Shown here one piece after another: positions 1 to 7,982 of a DNA stretch of 64,000 nucleotides. Position 1 is the first letter of the stretch. Every line of letters starts with the position of its first letter. Under the pieces are notes generated by a model that was not told where the DNA came from, ran no database searches, and saw only the letters and a list, made by a program, of their open reading frames with translations. The translations under genes were made by a program, and so were the position numbers. This stretch comes from Lachnospiraceae bacterium (GTDB taxonomy: Bacteria > Bacillota > Clostridia > Lachnospirales > Lachnospiraceae). The stretch spans positions 62,001 to 126,000 of the forward strand of contig JAETTM010000002.1 in the NCBI GenBank assembly GCA_021769135.1, given 5' to 3'.

Positions 1-214
1 TGACGGCAAAGGGGGCCGGGTAGACTCTGCAATTTCCTTTTTTGAAGTCAATATAGTTTGATATTTTCTTAAATAAAAAACCAAGTATTTCCTGATGTAT
101 CCGGCTGGGCACCGACATGTCATAGAACTGACCGTCAATCAGTTCCGTCCGGGTATTCTCCGGCAGAGCATAGTAATCTTTTGCTGTGTATGTTTTTAAC
201 TGTGCAAGTGCCAT
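1..214 (-). CDS. Uma2 family protein (DUF820), partial at window edge
   Basis: The first 71 codons of a minus-strand gene that runs off the left edge. The visible protein starts MALAQLKTYTAKDYYALPE and continues with an 'RTELIDGQFYDM' segment and 'SRIHQEILGFL', which is the N-terminal pattern of the Uma2 / DUF820 family of PD-(D/E)XK-fold proteins (LPE.. ELIDG.. M..PS..HQ). The catalytic Asp/Glu-Lys part lies outside the window, so activity cannot be judged. It follows degV in the same direction with a gap of about 43 bases, so co-transcription is plausible. Its start carries the recurring GCAGAAATGGGG motif six bases upstream. The biological role of most Uma2 proteins is unknown; the family call is from recognition of the N-terminus only. 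Confidence 0.75.
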   Translation of the reverse strand, partial: MALAQLKTYTAKDYYALPENTRTELIDGQFYDMSVPSRIHQEILGFLFKKISNYIDFKKGNCRVYPAPFAV

Positions 215-220
215 ATTTTA

Positions 221-240
221 CCCCATTTCTGCGCTGCTTT
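221..240 (-). promoter_or_regulatory. Recurring GCAGAAATGRGG start-site motif, copy 1
   Basis: Read on the minus strand this is GCAGAAATGGGG, six bases before the Uma2 start codon. A small hairpin, CGCTG-AAAG-CAGCG, lies directly upstream. The GGGG part can serve as the ribosome binding site, but the conserved GCAGAAAT extension is not explained by that. The same motif stands before pncB, nahK, pyrD and murI in this window. Confidence 0.6.
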
Positions 241-257
241 CAGCGAACGATTCCTTT

Positions 258-1145
258 CTACTCATGAAGATACTCCCTGTATTTATCTTCCGACGCATCC
301 AAAAAGCAAAGGCCCACGATGCCCCTCCCCGTGTGGGCGCCGATGGCACAGCCTACAGTGGAAATCAATTTATCTTTCGGTTTGAGCTCTTCGTCCGCCA
401 GGGAGAGAAGGAATTCCAAAGCCTCATTATCCTCCCCATGGCAGAAAGCCAGCGTCTGGTTGGAAAGTTCATAACCGTTATTTTTTGCATAGTCAATCAG
501 GGCTTTCAGCGATTTCTTGCGCCCGCGCACTGTTTTTAACACCTGTAAACTCCCCGCTTTATCCACGATAAGGATAGGCTTCATATCCAATGTTTCAGCG
601 ATAGTTCCTTTAAACTTGGAAAGCCGGCCGCCCTTGATGAGGTACGCCAGAGTATGCACTGTAAACACATGATGGATATGGGAAATAAAATAATCCGCCG
701 CTTCAATGAGGACTTCTTTCGGGGCACCGTTTTCCAGCATGGTAACCAGTTTGGATACGAGAAGCCCGAATCCGATGGAAGCGGATTTGGAATCGATGAT
801 TGTCAGGTCAAAATCAGGATACTGCTCCAGCACATTTTCTTTTGCAATATGGGCCGCGTTAAACGTGCCGGCGATACCTGTGGAAAAGCAAAGGTAAATG
901 ATACTGTCTCCGGCCTGGGCATAAGGGGTAAAGGCTTCCTCGAACATGGCCGGATTGATGTGGTAGGTGCGCACATCCCGCTTTGTGTCATCCAATATTT
1001 TATAAAATTCTTTTGTCTGAATGGTCTTGCCGTCAAAATAGTCCGTTTCATCAATGACCACAGGAGTAGGGATTACGTGCAGCTGATGGGCTGCGATATA
1101 CTCCTTAGGCAAATCGGAGGCGGAATCGGTAATTATCTTTAACAT
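258..1145 (-). CDS. degV: DegV family fatty-acid-binding protein
   Basis: A 295-residue protein, the usual DegV length. The family holds a single fatty acid between two domains and delivers it to fatty-acid kinase for phospholipid synthesis; many Firmicutes carry several paralogues. Visible family signatures are the N-terminal DSASDLP (residues 7-13), the lipid-carboxylate-binding STGIAGT (88-94), and KGGRLS (171-176). The start at 1145 is set by a GGAGG ribosome site seven bases upstream. It sits about 70 bases downstream of pncB on the same strand and precedes the Uma2 gene. The specific fatty acid and partner kinase cannot be told from sequence. Confidence 0.92.
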   Translation of the reverse strand: MLKIITDSASDLPKEYIAAHQLHVIPTPVVIDETDYFDGKTIQTKEFYKILDDTKRDVRTYHINPAMFEEAFTPYAQAGDSIIYLCFSTGIAGTFNAAHIAKENVLEQYPDFDLTIIDSKSASIGFGLLVSKLVTMLENGAPKEVLIEAADYFISHIHHVFTVHTLAYLIKGGRLSKFKGTIAETLDMKPILIVDKAGSLQVLKTVRGRKKSLKALIDYAKNNGYELSNQTLAFCHGEDNEALEFLLSLADEELKPKDKLISTVGCAIGAHTGRGIVGLCFLDASEDKYREYLHE

Positions 1146-1213
1146 TAAAATCCTCCATTCCTGTCAGATAGTTTCTGGAAATCTTCCTTGCCTTCATTTG
1201 AAAGTATGGATGC

Positions 1214-2668
1214 TTAGACCTGGCTCATACGGTCAAGCAGTTCGATTTTCATATCGTACAGCTTCTTTGACAAATCCACATACACCTTGTGGGGGTTTAC
1301 AAGCCGCCTTGTTTCATCCCAAAGGGTATCCAGTTCCTGTTTGCAGTATTCACGGATATCCATAACTTTGGGGGATTCATAGCAGCATTCCCCGTTTTGG
1401 AAAATAGGAACCATGATTTCCCGCATAGTATAGCTGCCGCCTGCCAGTTTTGTTTTCTTCCAGGGTTCCAACGGGTCGAAAAGAAGCAGCGGCTCATTTT
1501 CATCAAAGGTTTCATCCGCCAGGCAGATGAGGTCGGCCTTGATTTTGCCGGACTCTTTTTCATAAATACGATAGATGGTCTTATTGCCGGGATTAGTCAC
1601 TTTTTCGCTGTTTTCGGACAGCTTGATTTTGGGGATGAAGTGCCCGTCTTTATCCATAATGGCCGCCAGTTTGTAAACGCCGCCAAAGGAAGGGCAGTCC
1701 TTGGAAGTAATCAGGTTGGTGCCTACCCCCCAGGAGGTGATGGCCGCGCCCTGTACTTTCAGGCTGTCGATGAGGAATTCATCCAAATCGTTGGAGGCGG
1801 AAATAACCGCATCGGGAAAGCCTGCCTCATCCAGCATTTTGCGGGCTTTCTTGGAAAGATAAGCCAAATCGCCGCTGTCTAAGCGGATACCGTAGAAAGT
1901 GAGCGGTATGCCGGCTTCCCGCATCTCCTTAAATACCCTGATTGCGTTGGGAACGCCTGATTTTAAAGTGTCGTAAGTATCTACCAAAAGGATGCAGGCG
2001 GAAGGGTACATATCCGCATAGGTTTTAAAAGCAGTATATTCATCCGGGAAACTCATAATCCAGCTATGGGCATGGGTGCCCTTTACCGGAACATCGAACA
2101 GCCGGCCGCACAAGACGTTGGAGGTGCCGATACATCCTCCGATAATGGCCGCCCTTGCCCCATAAGTGCCTGCATCAGGCCCCTGGGCGCGCCTTAAGCC
2201 GAATTCCATAATCCCGTCACCCCTTGCCGCATAGCAGACCCTTGCAGCCTTTGTGGCAATCAGGCTTTGATGGTTTATGATATTCAAGATAGCTGTTTCG
2301 ATAAGCTGTGCCTGCATAATCGGTGCGATGACTTTGATTAAAGGTTCCCTTGGGAAAATAACGCTTCCTTCGGGGATGGCATAAATGTCGCCGGTGAATT
2401 TGAAATCCTTCAGATAGTTGAGGAAGTCCTGACCAAAAATTCCCAGTCCGGCCAGGTACTCAATATCTTCTTCGGAAAAGTGAAGCTCTTTGATGTACTG
2501 GATGACCTGTTCCAGTCCAGCCGCCACGGCATAGCCTCCTTCGCCGGGATTGGTGCGGTAGAATGCATCGAAAATAACGGTTTCATTCTGGTCTTTGTGT
2601 TGGAAATACCCCTGCATCATTGTAAGTTCATATAAATCGGTGAGCAGGGTCAAATTTTGCCTATCCAT
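1214..2668 (-). CDS. pncB: Nicotinate phosphoribosyltransferase
   Basis: A 484-residue enzyme that makes nicotinate mononucleotide from nicotinate and PRPP, the salvage entry to NAD. Recognisable blocks are DAFYRTNPGEGGYAV (residues 34-48), EFGLRRAQGPDAGTYG (155-170), GTHAHS (197-202, holding the His that is autophosphorylated in this family), GIRLDSGDLAYL and the phosphate-binding WGVGTN near the middle. Length and motif order match the long Firmicute PncB type. The start at 2668 follows a GAGG ribosome site that is part of the conserved GCAGAAATGAGG motif, itself the end of a structured repeat leader shared with nahK. It is transcribed toward degV and may form an operon with it. Confidence 0.95.
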   Translation of the reverse strand: MDRQNLTLLTDLYELTMMQGYFQHKDQNETVIFDAFYRTNPGEGGYAVAAGLEQVIQYIKELHFSEEDIEYLAGLGIFGQDFLNYLKDFKFTGDIYAIPEGSVIFPREPLIKVIAPIMQAQLIETAILNIINHQSLIATKAARVCYAARGDGIMEFGLRRAQGPDAGTYGARAAIIGGCIGTSNVLCGRLFDVPVKGTHAHSWIMSFPDEYTAFKTYADMYPSACILLVDTYDTLKSGVPNAIRVFKEMREAGIPLTFYGIRLDSGDLAYLSKKARKMLDEAGFPDAVISASNDLDEFLIDSLKVQGAAITSWGVGTNLITSKDCPSFGGVYKLAAIMDKDGHFIPKIKLSENSEKVTNPGNKTIYRIYEKESGKIKADLICLADETFDENEPLLLFDPLEPWKKTKLAGGSYTMREIMVPIFQNGECCYESPKVMDIREYCKQELDTLWDETRRLVNPHKVYVDLSKKLYDMKIELLDRMSQV

Positions 2669-2670
2669 AT

Positions 2671-2760
2671 TTACCTCATTTCTGCGTTGCTTTTGTTGCC
2701 CGGCTTTGCCGGGGCTTTACGCATCTTAAGTTTGCGGATGCAGCGCAAACACAAACTTGG
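2671..2760 (-). repeat. Structured 5' leader repeat with RBS motif, copy before pncB
   Basis: On the minus strand this 90-base segment ends five bases before the pncB start. It contains a stem AAGTTTG..CAAACTT, then the hairpin CCCGGC-AAA-GCCGGG (2699-2713), and ends in GCAGAAATGAGG. It aligns along its length, in the same orientation relative to the gene, with 17626-17717 before nahK. In that copy the second hairpin is TTCAGC-AAA-GCTGAA: both arms differ but pairing and the AAA loop are kept. The remaining intergenic space (2761-3021) holds the putative pncB promoter region and the divergent promoter of the next gene. Confidence 0.7.
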
Positions 2761-2906
2761 CGAACTGCTGAATAATATTTACAATATTCTTTGTTTATAA
2801 TAAGGCAAAATCAGGAAGAAATCAATTGTTTCATAACAATAAAATTTTAAAGTAAATCTTAAAGAAATCTTAAAAAATTCTGGTGTTCAAGCGGACAGAA
2901 ATGTTG

Positions 2907-2912
2907 TATAAT
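2907..2912 (+). promoter_or_regulatory. -10 element for the secreted protein gene
   Basis: A consensus TATAAT about 110 bases before the gene at 3022, with only a weak -35 (GTTCAA at 2885-2890, 16-base gap). The transcribed leader would hold a GC-rich hairpin (GCAGGG..CCCTGC near 2960). I do not recognise a known riboswitch in it. Confidence 0.4.
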
Positions 2913-3021
2913 TAATAATAAGAAAAGACAGGGGAGAAACTGCTCTTCATAACGTGCAGGGGGAATCTGCCCTGCGGGATGAATCCCTCCGGGGATGTAT
3001 ACGGGAAGCTGAGGTGATGGA

Positions 3022-3957
3022 ATGAAACTGCTGCAATGTATAGGGAAAAAGGTGATGTTGGCGGGCGTTTTGATTAGTATGGGCGCTGCATATGAGACAG
3101 TGCCGGCCTTGGCGGCAGAGATGCCGGTAAAGCCGGCAGCGGAAAATTCCGTATCGGAAAATGCTTTAGCGGAAAACCCCGAATTGGAAAATTCATTGCC
3201 TAATAACTCAGTAACAACTGGGAATGATGCAACAAAGAAAAATGGGAGTATAAAGGATACGCTGGAAGAAATGGGGAAGCTGTCAGGGGAAACGGACGGA
3301 CAGGAAGTGCAGTTAGAGGAAGCCGGGGAAGAGTCTCAGGAGAAGGAGCAGCCTGCGGCGGTAAGCCCTGACCAATTCCAGACAGTCAACTATAAAGAAG
3401 AGATATTAACGGACTGGCAGCAGATATTGGATGCTCTGGCATCGCTGACACCCCAGGCCCTGACAGGCTGCGGGGAAGGGGAAAAGACTTTGGTGCTGCA
3501 GCTGCAGAATGTGGGAAATATACCGGCGTCAGCAAAGGACAGCCTTGCTCCCGGCGAAGGGGGATATACGAAGATTTTGCAATGCGGCCTGGGATCCGGT
3601 GTATCTATCGTGCTGAACGGTTCGGCCGATAACAGCGGGTTCAATGGGATAAGCAACACATGCGTATCCGTTGCCAGCGAGAAACGGGGAAAGAAAAGTG
3701 TGGCAGCCACGGTACAGTTCGCATCCCACGAGGATATAGGGGCTGTGGTAAGCCTGCAGGTGAATCTGCCCCAGTGCAGTAAAGGAACGAAAGTATCGGT
3801 ATATGCAGAGACGGTTGCCATTGATGAAGAAGGGAATGTGACGGTAGGCGAGAATGCCTGCATAGGAACAACAAAGGCGGGAGAGAACGGAAATGTAGAA
3901 ATTCCCATCCAGTCCACCGCCAATTATATGTTTGTATATAAAGGGGCTAAAGAATAG
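3022..3957 (+). CDS. Secreted protein of unknown function
   Basis: A 311-residue protein with a clear signal peptide: positive residues, a hydrophobic stretch around residues 12-30, then an AxA-type cleavage site near ALAAEM. It is followed by a low-complexity, Asn/Glu/Ser-rich linker with a loose ENS-repeat pattern (residues 40-65) and an acidic region to about residue 120. The C-terminal half (130-311) is beta-rich in character and likely the folded domain; I do not recognise it. The start has GAGGTGATGGA just upstream. The gene is monocistronic, divergent from pncB, and ends in a terminator overlapping its stop codon. Probably exported or wall-associated; no function is assigned. Confidence 0.8.
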   Translation: MKLLQCIGKKVMLAGVLISMGAAYETVPALAAEMPVKPAAENSVSENALAENPELENSLPNNSVTTGNDATKKNGSIKDTLEEMGKLSGETDGQEVQLEEAGEESQEKEQPAAVSPDQFQTVNYKEEILTDWQQILDALASLTPQALTGCGEGEKTLVLQLQNVGNIPASAKDSLAPGEGGYTKILQCGLGSGVSIVLNGSADNSGFNGISNTCVSVASEKRGKKSVAATVQFASHEDIGAVVSLQVNLPQCSKGTKVSVYAETVAIDEEGNVTVGENACIGTTKAGENGNVEIPIQSTANYMFVYKGAKE

Positions 3958-3964
3958 CCCCTTT
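3940..3964. terminator. Bidirectional terminator
   Basis: Perfect hairpin AAAGGGGCT / AGCCCCTTT with a seven-base loop. The arms supply A- and T-rich flanks on both sides. It overlaps the stop codon of the 3022 gene and lies 32 bases past the end of the convergent esterase gene, so it can serve both. Confidence 0.75.
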
Positions 3965-3995
3965 AAAAATGTCTTTAATTTTATCTGTTAAGGCA

Positions 3996-4475
3996 TTAGC
4001 CAGTTGTAAATGCACAGCCGCGCCCCATGGTGGCGCCGACTTCCGTATCTATATATCTTTTGTCAATATTTTGGGGCGTTACGACAAGGATATTGGCTTT
4101 GCCGTTTTGCCAGGCATCTGTAGCGGCGATGGCCTTTGCAATGAGCCGTTTCAGGCCGAGGGCAATACAGGCGGCAGAAGAGCCGAACCTTTCTTTTGTG
4201 TCATTTGTGCCTAACATAATCACCAATAAATCCACTGGCTCATGGCTCATCAAACATGGATAAATATAATCCAGCCCTGACAGCGCTTCATGGATAGGGT
4301 CCTGGAAACAAGTGGTGCGCCCGCTCAGCCCTTCTTCCAGAATGAGATAATCTTCTCCCAGATTCTTTTGGAGCAGGCAGCTCCATCTTTGATTTTCGTC
4401 AAAGCGCCCGCCGGTTTTCGCACAGTAACCATGGGTATTGGAATCCCCGAAACATACGATATGTTTTTTCATCAT
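3996..4475 (-). pseudogene. SGNH/GDSL hydrolase, C-terminally truncated
   Basis: Encodes 159 residues of an SGNH-hydrolase, a family of Ser esterases often acting on O-acetyl or aryl esters. The nucleophile block FGDSNTHG (residues 9-16), the Gly of block II and LGTND (88-92, block III) are present. Relatives are normally a little over 200 residues long and end with a D-x-x-H block that supplies the catalytic Asp and His; here the protein stops at about residue 159 just after a 'GRGCA' segment, so that block is missing. A minus-strand tail with early stops follows. It is the last gene after nanA and nanE and could have been a sialate O-acetylesterase-like enzyme, but that is inference. Likely inactive. 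Confidence 0.75.
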
Positions 4476-4490
4476 TATCCCATGCTCCTT

Positions 4491-5198
4491 TCAAAGTACG
4501 GAGATTTCTTCCACAGCTTTAATGAAGCGTTGTGCAATTTCAAGAGGTCTGGTAATGGCGCCGCCAACTACTACGGCAAATGCGCCGGCATTTAGCATTT
4601 CCACTGCCTGTTCAGGGCTGTGAACCCGCCCTTCCCCAATAACAGGGATATCCACTTCGGAGGACAGGCGTTTTACCAGTTCATAATCGGGGCCGTCTGT
4701 TTTGGGAGAGTGGGCGGTATAACCGCTCATGGTGGTGCCGACCATATCAACCCCCAGCTTCCAGGCGTTGATGCCCTCCTCATAAGTGGAAATATCCGCC
4801 ATCAGGATAGCATCCGGGTACTTCTTCCGTACTTCCACAATAAATTCGTCAATTGTTTTGCCGTCTCCCCGCTTTTGTGCGGTGCAGTCGAAGGCAATCA
4901 CATCCGAACCGGCGGCTACCAGTTCGTCCACTTCTTTCATAGTGGGCGTGATGTAGCTCTCAAAGCCCTCATATTTAATCTTAATCAGGCCGATAACAGG
5001 AAGTCCGGTCTCCTCTTTGATAGCAATGACATCGCGGATGCTGCTGGTACGTATGGCGGGTGTTCCTGCCTGCTTAGCTGCCCGCGCCATCAAATACATG
5101 ATGGATTTTTCCTCTACATAGAGAGGCTCTCCGGGAACGGCCTGGCAGGAAACGATAATCTTGCCTTTAATTTGTTCAAATAATGCTTCTTTTTTCAT
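4491..5198 (-). CDS. nanE: N-acetylmannosamine-6-phosphate 2-epimerase
   Basis: A 235-residue TIM-barrel enzyme converting ManNAc-6-P to GlcNAc-6-P in sialic-acid breakdown. Family signatures are the N-terminal IIVSCQA.PGEPL, GLIKI.Y (residues 76-82), ITPT..EV..L..AGSDVIAFDCT (acid-base Lys and Asp region), LMADIST and the phosphate-binding GEGRVHSPEQA..ML.AGA. Full length. It lies 18 bases downstream of nanA and 15 bases upstream of the esterase, clearly one operon. It appears intact although both neighbours are damaged. Confidence 0.93.
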   Translation of the reverse strand: MKKEALFEQIKGKIIVSCQAVPGEPLYVEEKSIMYLMARAAKQAGTPAIRTSSIRDVIAIKEETGLPVIGLIKIKYEGFESYITPTMKEVDELVAAGSDVIAFDCTAQKRGDGKTIDEFIVEVRKKYPDAILMADISTYEEGINAWKLGVDMVGTTMSGYTAHSPKTDGPDYELVKRLSSEVDIPVIGEGRVHSPEQAVEMLNAGAFAVVVGGAITRPLEIAQRFIKAVEEISVL

Positions 5199-5216
5199 AA
5201 TGCTGTCAACGCCTCC

Positions 5217-5960
5217 TTAAATAATATACCGCTCAATGGCTTTATCTATCATATCGGCACATTTTTTCACTTTCTCCATATCTTCAGGAATTAAGTCGGG
5301 CAATGGTTTACGTACGCCGCCGATATCCAGTCCGGAGCGCACCCGCAAAATTTCTTTGATTACGCCATACAAATTTCCGTGGCAGGCGCACATTCCATAG
5401 ATAACATCGTTGGCAGCATTTTGGATATCCTGTGTCGGCATGGAGCTGTTTTTCACTGCAACAACCCTGGGGTTCTTTTTCATTTCCCGAAACAGCGGCA
5501 TAGTGAGTGCAACCTCTGCCAGCTGAGGGATATTGTAAATCACAAAGTCGGTATTTGGCGCGCTGTCTGAAATATCATTCCAATATTCGGCGATGGCATA
5601 TTCGGGGAGATGGAAATAAATAGGGGGAATTGCTGCAATGGCATCCACGCCAAGGCTTTCGGCATGTGCGGCCAGTTTGCGGCTTTCGGCTGTGTTATTG
5701 CAGGCAACCTGGGCGATAACTGTCAACTTGCCTTCGGCAGCTTTCATCACGTGCTCCAGCGTCTTTTTCCTGTCCGGAACAGTCTGGTAAATGCACTCTC
5801 CGGAAGAACCTCCTACATAAACCCCTTTCACTCCCTTTTCAATCATGCATTTCGTTAAAAGCTCTACGCGTTCCCCGTCCACATTGCCTTTTGCGTCATA
5901 GCATGCATAAAATGCAGGGATAATTCCCTGATAATTGCTGATGTCCTTATTATATTGCAT
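5217..5960 (-). pseudogene. nanA: N-acetylneuraminate lyase-like (DapA family) with internal deletion
   Basis: Encodes 247 residues where NanA/DapA-family enzymes have about 300. The N-terminal barrel is normal: GGSSGE (residues 50-55, pyruvate carboxylate site), Tyr142 in IYNIP and the Schiff-base Lys170 in VAVKNSS. Directly after SSMPTQDIQ (to residue 180) the protein jumps to NAANDVIYGMC, a segment that normally comes roughly 55-60 residues later. Lost is the part usually reading GPDEQ.. and GGIGGTYG, i.e. barrel strands 7 and 8. The deletion is in frame, so a protein may be made, but an intact barrel is unlikely. The start follows the divergent nanK promoter region. First gene of the nanA-nanE-esterase unit. 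Confidence 0.8.
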
Positions 5961-5978
5961 TGCTTTTGTATAGCCGGC

Positions 5979-6007
5979 TTGTCATCTGGCATACATAATG
6001 GTATAAT
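5979..6007 (+). promoter_or_regulatory. Promoter for the ROK kinase gene
   Basis: TTGTCA (5979-5984) and TATAAT (6002-6007) with a 17-base spacer, directing transcription to the kinase at 6131. It lies in the divergent gap with nanA. Confidence 0.6.
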
Positions 6008-6130
6008 AGCCAGCAAAAATCTTCTCATAAAATTGACTGGGATGCCAAATGCCCTGCCCATGGAAGGCATTGGATATCCTAATCAAAATCAGGCGCAAAA
6101 AGATTCCAAGAGGGATAAGGAGGGAAAAGC

Positions 6131-7024
6131 ATGCTCACTATGGTTCTTGATATCGGAGGAACTGCCATAAAATCCGGTCTGTATGATAATGGGGAACTGT
6201 CGGCAGTGAGGGAGACGCCGACGGATGCAAAACTGGGCGGCGCCCACGTGGTGGAACGTGCCATCGAACTGATTGAAGCTTACCGGGAATCCGCCGGCTT
6301 TCAGCGCATAGGCATCAGCACGGCGGGGCAGGTGGATGCGGCAGTGGGGCGGATTATTTACGCCAATGAAAATATTCCCGGCTATACGGGAATGGAGTTA
6401 AAGGATATCATGGAGAAAAAGTTCCGTGTTCCTGTAGCTGTGGAAAATGATGTCAATGCAGCGGCAATCGGGGAATCGATTTTCGGCGCAGGGAAGGGAG
6501 TATCGGATTTTGTCTGCCTGACTTATGGAACAGGGGTGGGCGGTGCTATTTTCGTCAACGGGAAGCTATACTCGGGCAGCAGCTGTTCGGCAGGGGAATT
6601 CGGAGGGATTGTTACCCACCCTCAGGAGCGGGATATAGCAAAGGGAGGGATGTTCTCCGGATGTTATGAAAAGTATGCCTCCGCGACCGCATTGGTCAGC
6701 CGTGCTAAGCAGCTGGAGCCTTCATTATCCGATGGACGTGCTGTTTTTGCACAGCAGGACCGGCCGGAGGTCAGGGCGATTATAGACGGGTGGATTATGG
6801 AAATCATTTATGGCCTGATTACTATTGTCTATATGCTCAACCCTTCCTGTATAATCCTTGGGGGAGGGGTGATGGAGCAGCCCTATGTGCTGGAGCAGAT
6901 TCGTGAAAAGCTGTACCAGCATATTATGCCCAGCTTCCGCCATGTGAGGATAGAAAAGGCCAGGCTGGGAAACCGGGCGGGTATGCTGGGGGCAGCCATG
7001 CTTGATGTACACGGGCAACTATAA
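6131..7024 (+). CDS. nanK: ROK family sugar kinase, probable N-acetylmannosamine kinase
   Basis: A 297-residue ROK kinase. The ATP phosphate loop DIGGTAIKSGLY is at the N-terminus (residues 7-18), the sugar-binding VENDVNAAAIGE is near residue 113, and the catalytic Asp is in that ND pair. YGTGVGGAIFVNG and GEFGGIVTHP follow. The usual ROK zinc motif CxCGxxGCxE is reduced to GGMFSGCYE, with only the last Cys kept. Placement divergent from nanA-nanE suggests ManNAc phosphorylation, which would feed NanE; glucose/GlcNAc kinase activity cannot be excluded. The start is set by GGAGGG seven bases upstream. Followed by the broken RpiR regulator. Confidence 0.85.
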   Translation: MLTMVLDIGGTAIKSGLYDNGELSAVRETPTDAKLGGAHVVERAIELIEAYRESAGFQRIGISTAGQVDAAVGRIIYANENIPGYTGMELKDIMEKKFRVPVAVENDVNAAAIGESIFGAGKGVSDFVCLTYGTGVGGAIFVNGKLYSGSSCSAGEFGGIVTHPQERDIAKGGMFSGCYEKYASATALVSRAKQLEPSLSDGRAVFAQQDRPEVRAIIDGWIMEIIYGLITIVYMLNPSCIILGGGVMEQPYVLEQIREKLYQHIMPSFRHVRIEKARLGNRAGMLGAAMLDVHGQL

Positions 7025-7100
7025 AAACAGCATCTATCCGGTCGGTATTTGATACACCTTCCGGATAAATGATGCGCAACTGGAATCAGGAGGAATAAAT

Positions 7101-7825
7101 TTGACTGGAAATATTCTGGAAGTTATTACTGAACAATATCACTCGCTGACCCGTTCCGGAAAAAGCTGGCGGATTATATTTTCGCTAATACGTATCATGT
7201 ACAGTACATGTCCATTTCAAACCTGGCGGAGAACAGCGGTGTTTCCGAAGCGTCTATCACCCGTTTCTGCCATAATCTGGGGCTTTCGGGCTACAATGAG
7301 CTAAAGCTGGCATTGGCAAAAGCGGATTATGCATCGGATTTGGGAGACCCATTAGGCGCTCCCGATACGATTACTTCGGAGGATACACTCAAAAGCGTGT
7401 TCCATAAACTGCATGCCTCGCAGGTCCTTTCCCTGAATGAAACGTTGGACCTGCTGGACGAGGATGCGGTTACCAGGGCGGTAGATTTGCTTTCCGGCGC
7501 TGACAGGCGAGAAAGATGTTATCCTTTTTTCTCATATTCTGGCTCGACGAAAGATATGGAAGATATTATGCGTATTGCCAAGGACAGAAAGGTATCCATA
7601 ATATTGATTACCCATTTCCCGAAATCGAGGGCCACCGAATTTGCAGATGTAGTGCTGCTTTGCGGGTATAACGAAGGGCCGCTCCAGTCAGGTTCCGTTG
7701 CGGCCAAGCTAGGTCAGCTTTTCCTGATAGAGTGCCTTTTTTATGGATTCTGTAAGCGGAATCCGGAGGTTTATGCTTTGGCGCGGTCTTCCACTGCGGA
7801 GGCCATTACGCATAAGCTGCTATGA
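7101..7825 (+). pseudogene. RpiR family regulator, frameshifted and internally deleted
   Basis: Two frames together spell an RpiR/MurR-type repressor (N-terminal HTH, C-terminal SIS sugar-phosphate domain). The first 20 or so residues (NILEVITEQYHSLTRS) are in one frame from 7101; the continuation KKLADYIFANTYHVQYMSIS.. is in another, so one base is missing in the A-run near 7160. The HTH (MSISNLAENSGVSEASITRF) and linker are then intact to LLSGAD (near 7502). Next comes a jump to FFSYSGSTKDM: about 45 residues, including the first SIS strand and the usual GxGxS phosphate loop, are gone. The end (ILITHFPKS.., CGYNEGPLQSGS) is normal. Such regulators usually bind ManNAc-6-P or MurNAc-6-P; this copy is almost certainly dead. 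Confidence 0.8.
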
Positions 7826-7850
7826 TGAATGGCTGGAATGCCACTTTTAA

Positions 7851-7879
7851 TGTCAACTAAAATTTAAAATAGGTTGACA
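7851..7879 (+). promoter_or_regulatory. BirA-type biotin operator before bioY
   Basis: Inverted repeat TGTCAAC - 15 bases - GTTGACA (7851-7857 and 7873-7879). This matches the Firmicute BirA operator layout (TTGTTAAC-N14/16-GTTAACAA) and overlaps the -35 box of the bioY promoter, as expected for repression by biotinyl-AMP-bound BirA. Confidence 0.7.
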
Positions 7880-7902
7880 ATAGGGGCGTAAAATGTTACT
7901 AT
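7874..7902 (+). promoter_or_regulatory. bioY promoter
   Basis: TTGACA (7874-7879), 17-base spacer, TACTAT (7897-7902). The -35 hexamer lies inside the right half of the BirA-like operator. Confidence 0.7.
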
Positions 7903-7982
7903 TTCTTCGAGCCGCAGGAATATGGCGAAATATTAAGACCCAAAGATTGAAAAATAAATTGCGGGCAGATGGAGGAGAGATT

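Noticed and set aside
2935-3010. GC-rich hairpin leader before the 3022 gene as a known riboswitch
   Set aside because: Contains stems but no consensus core of any riboswitch class I could recognise.
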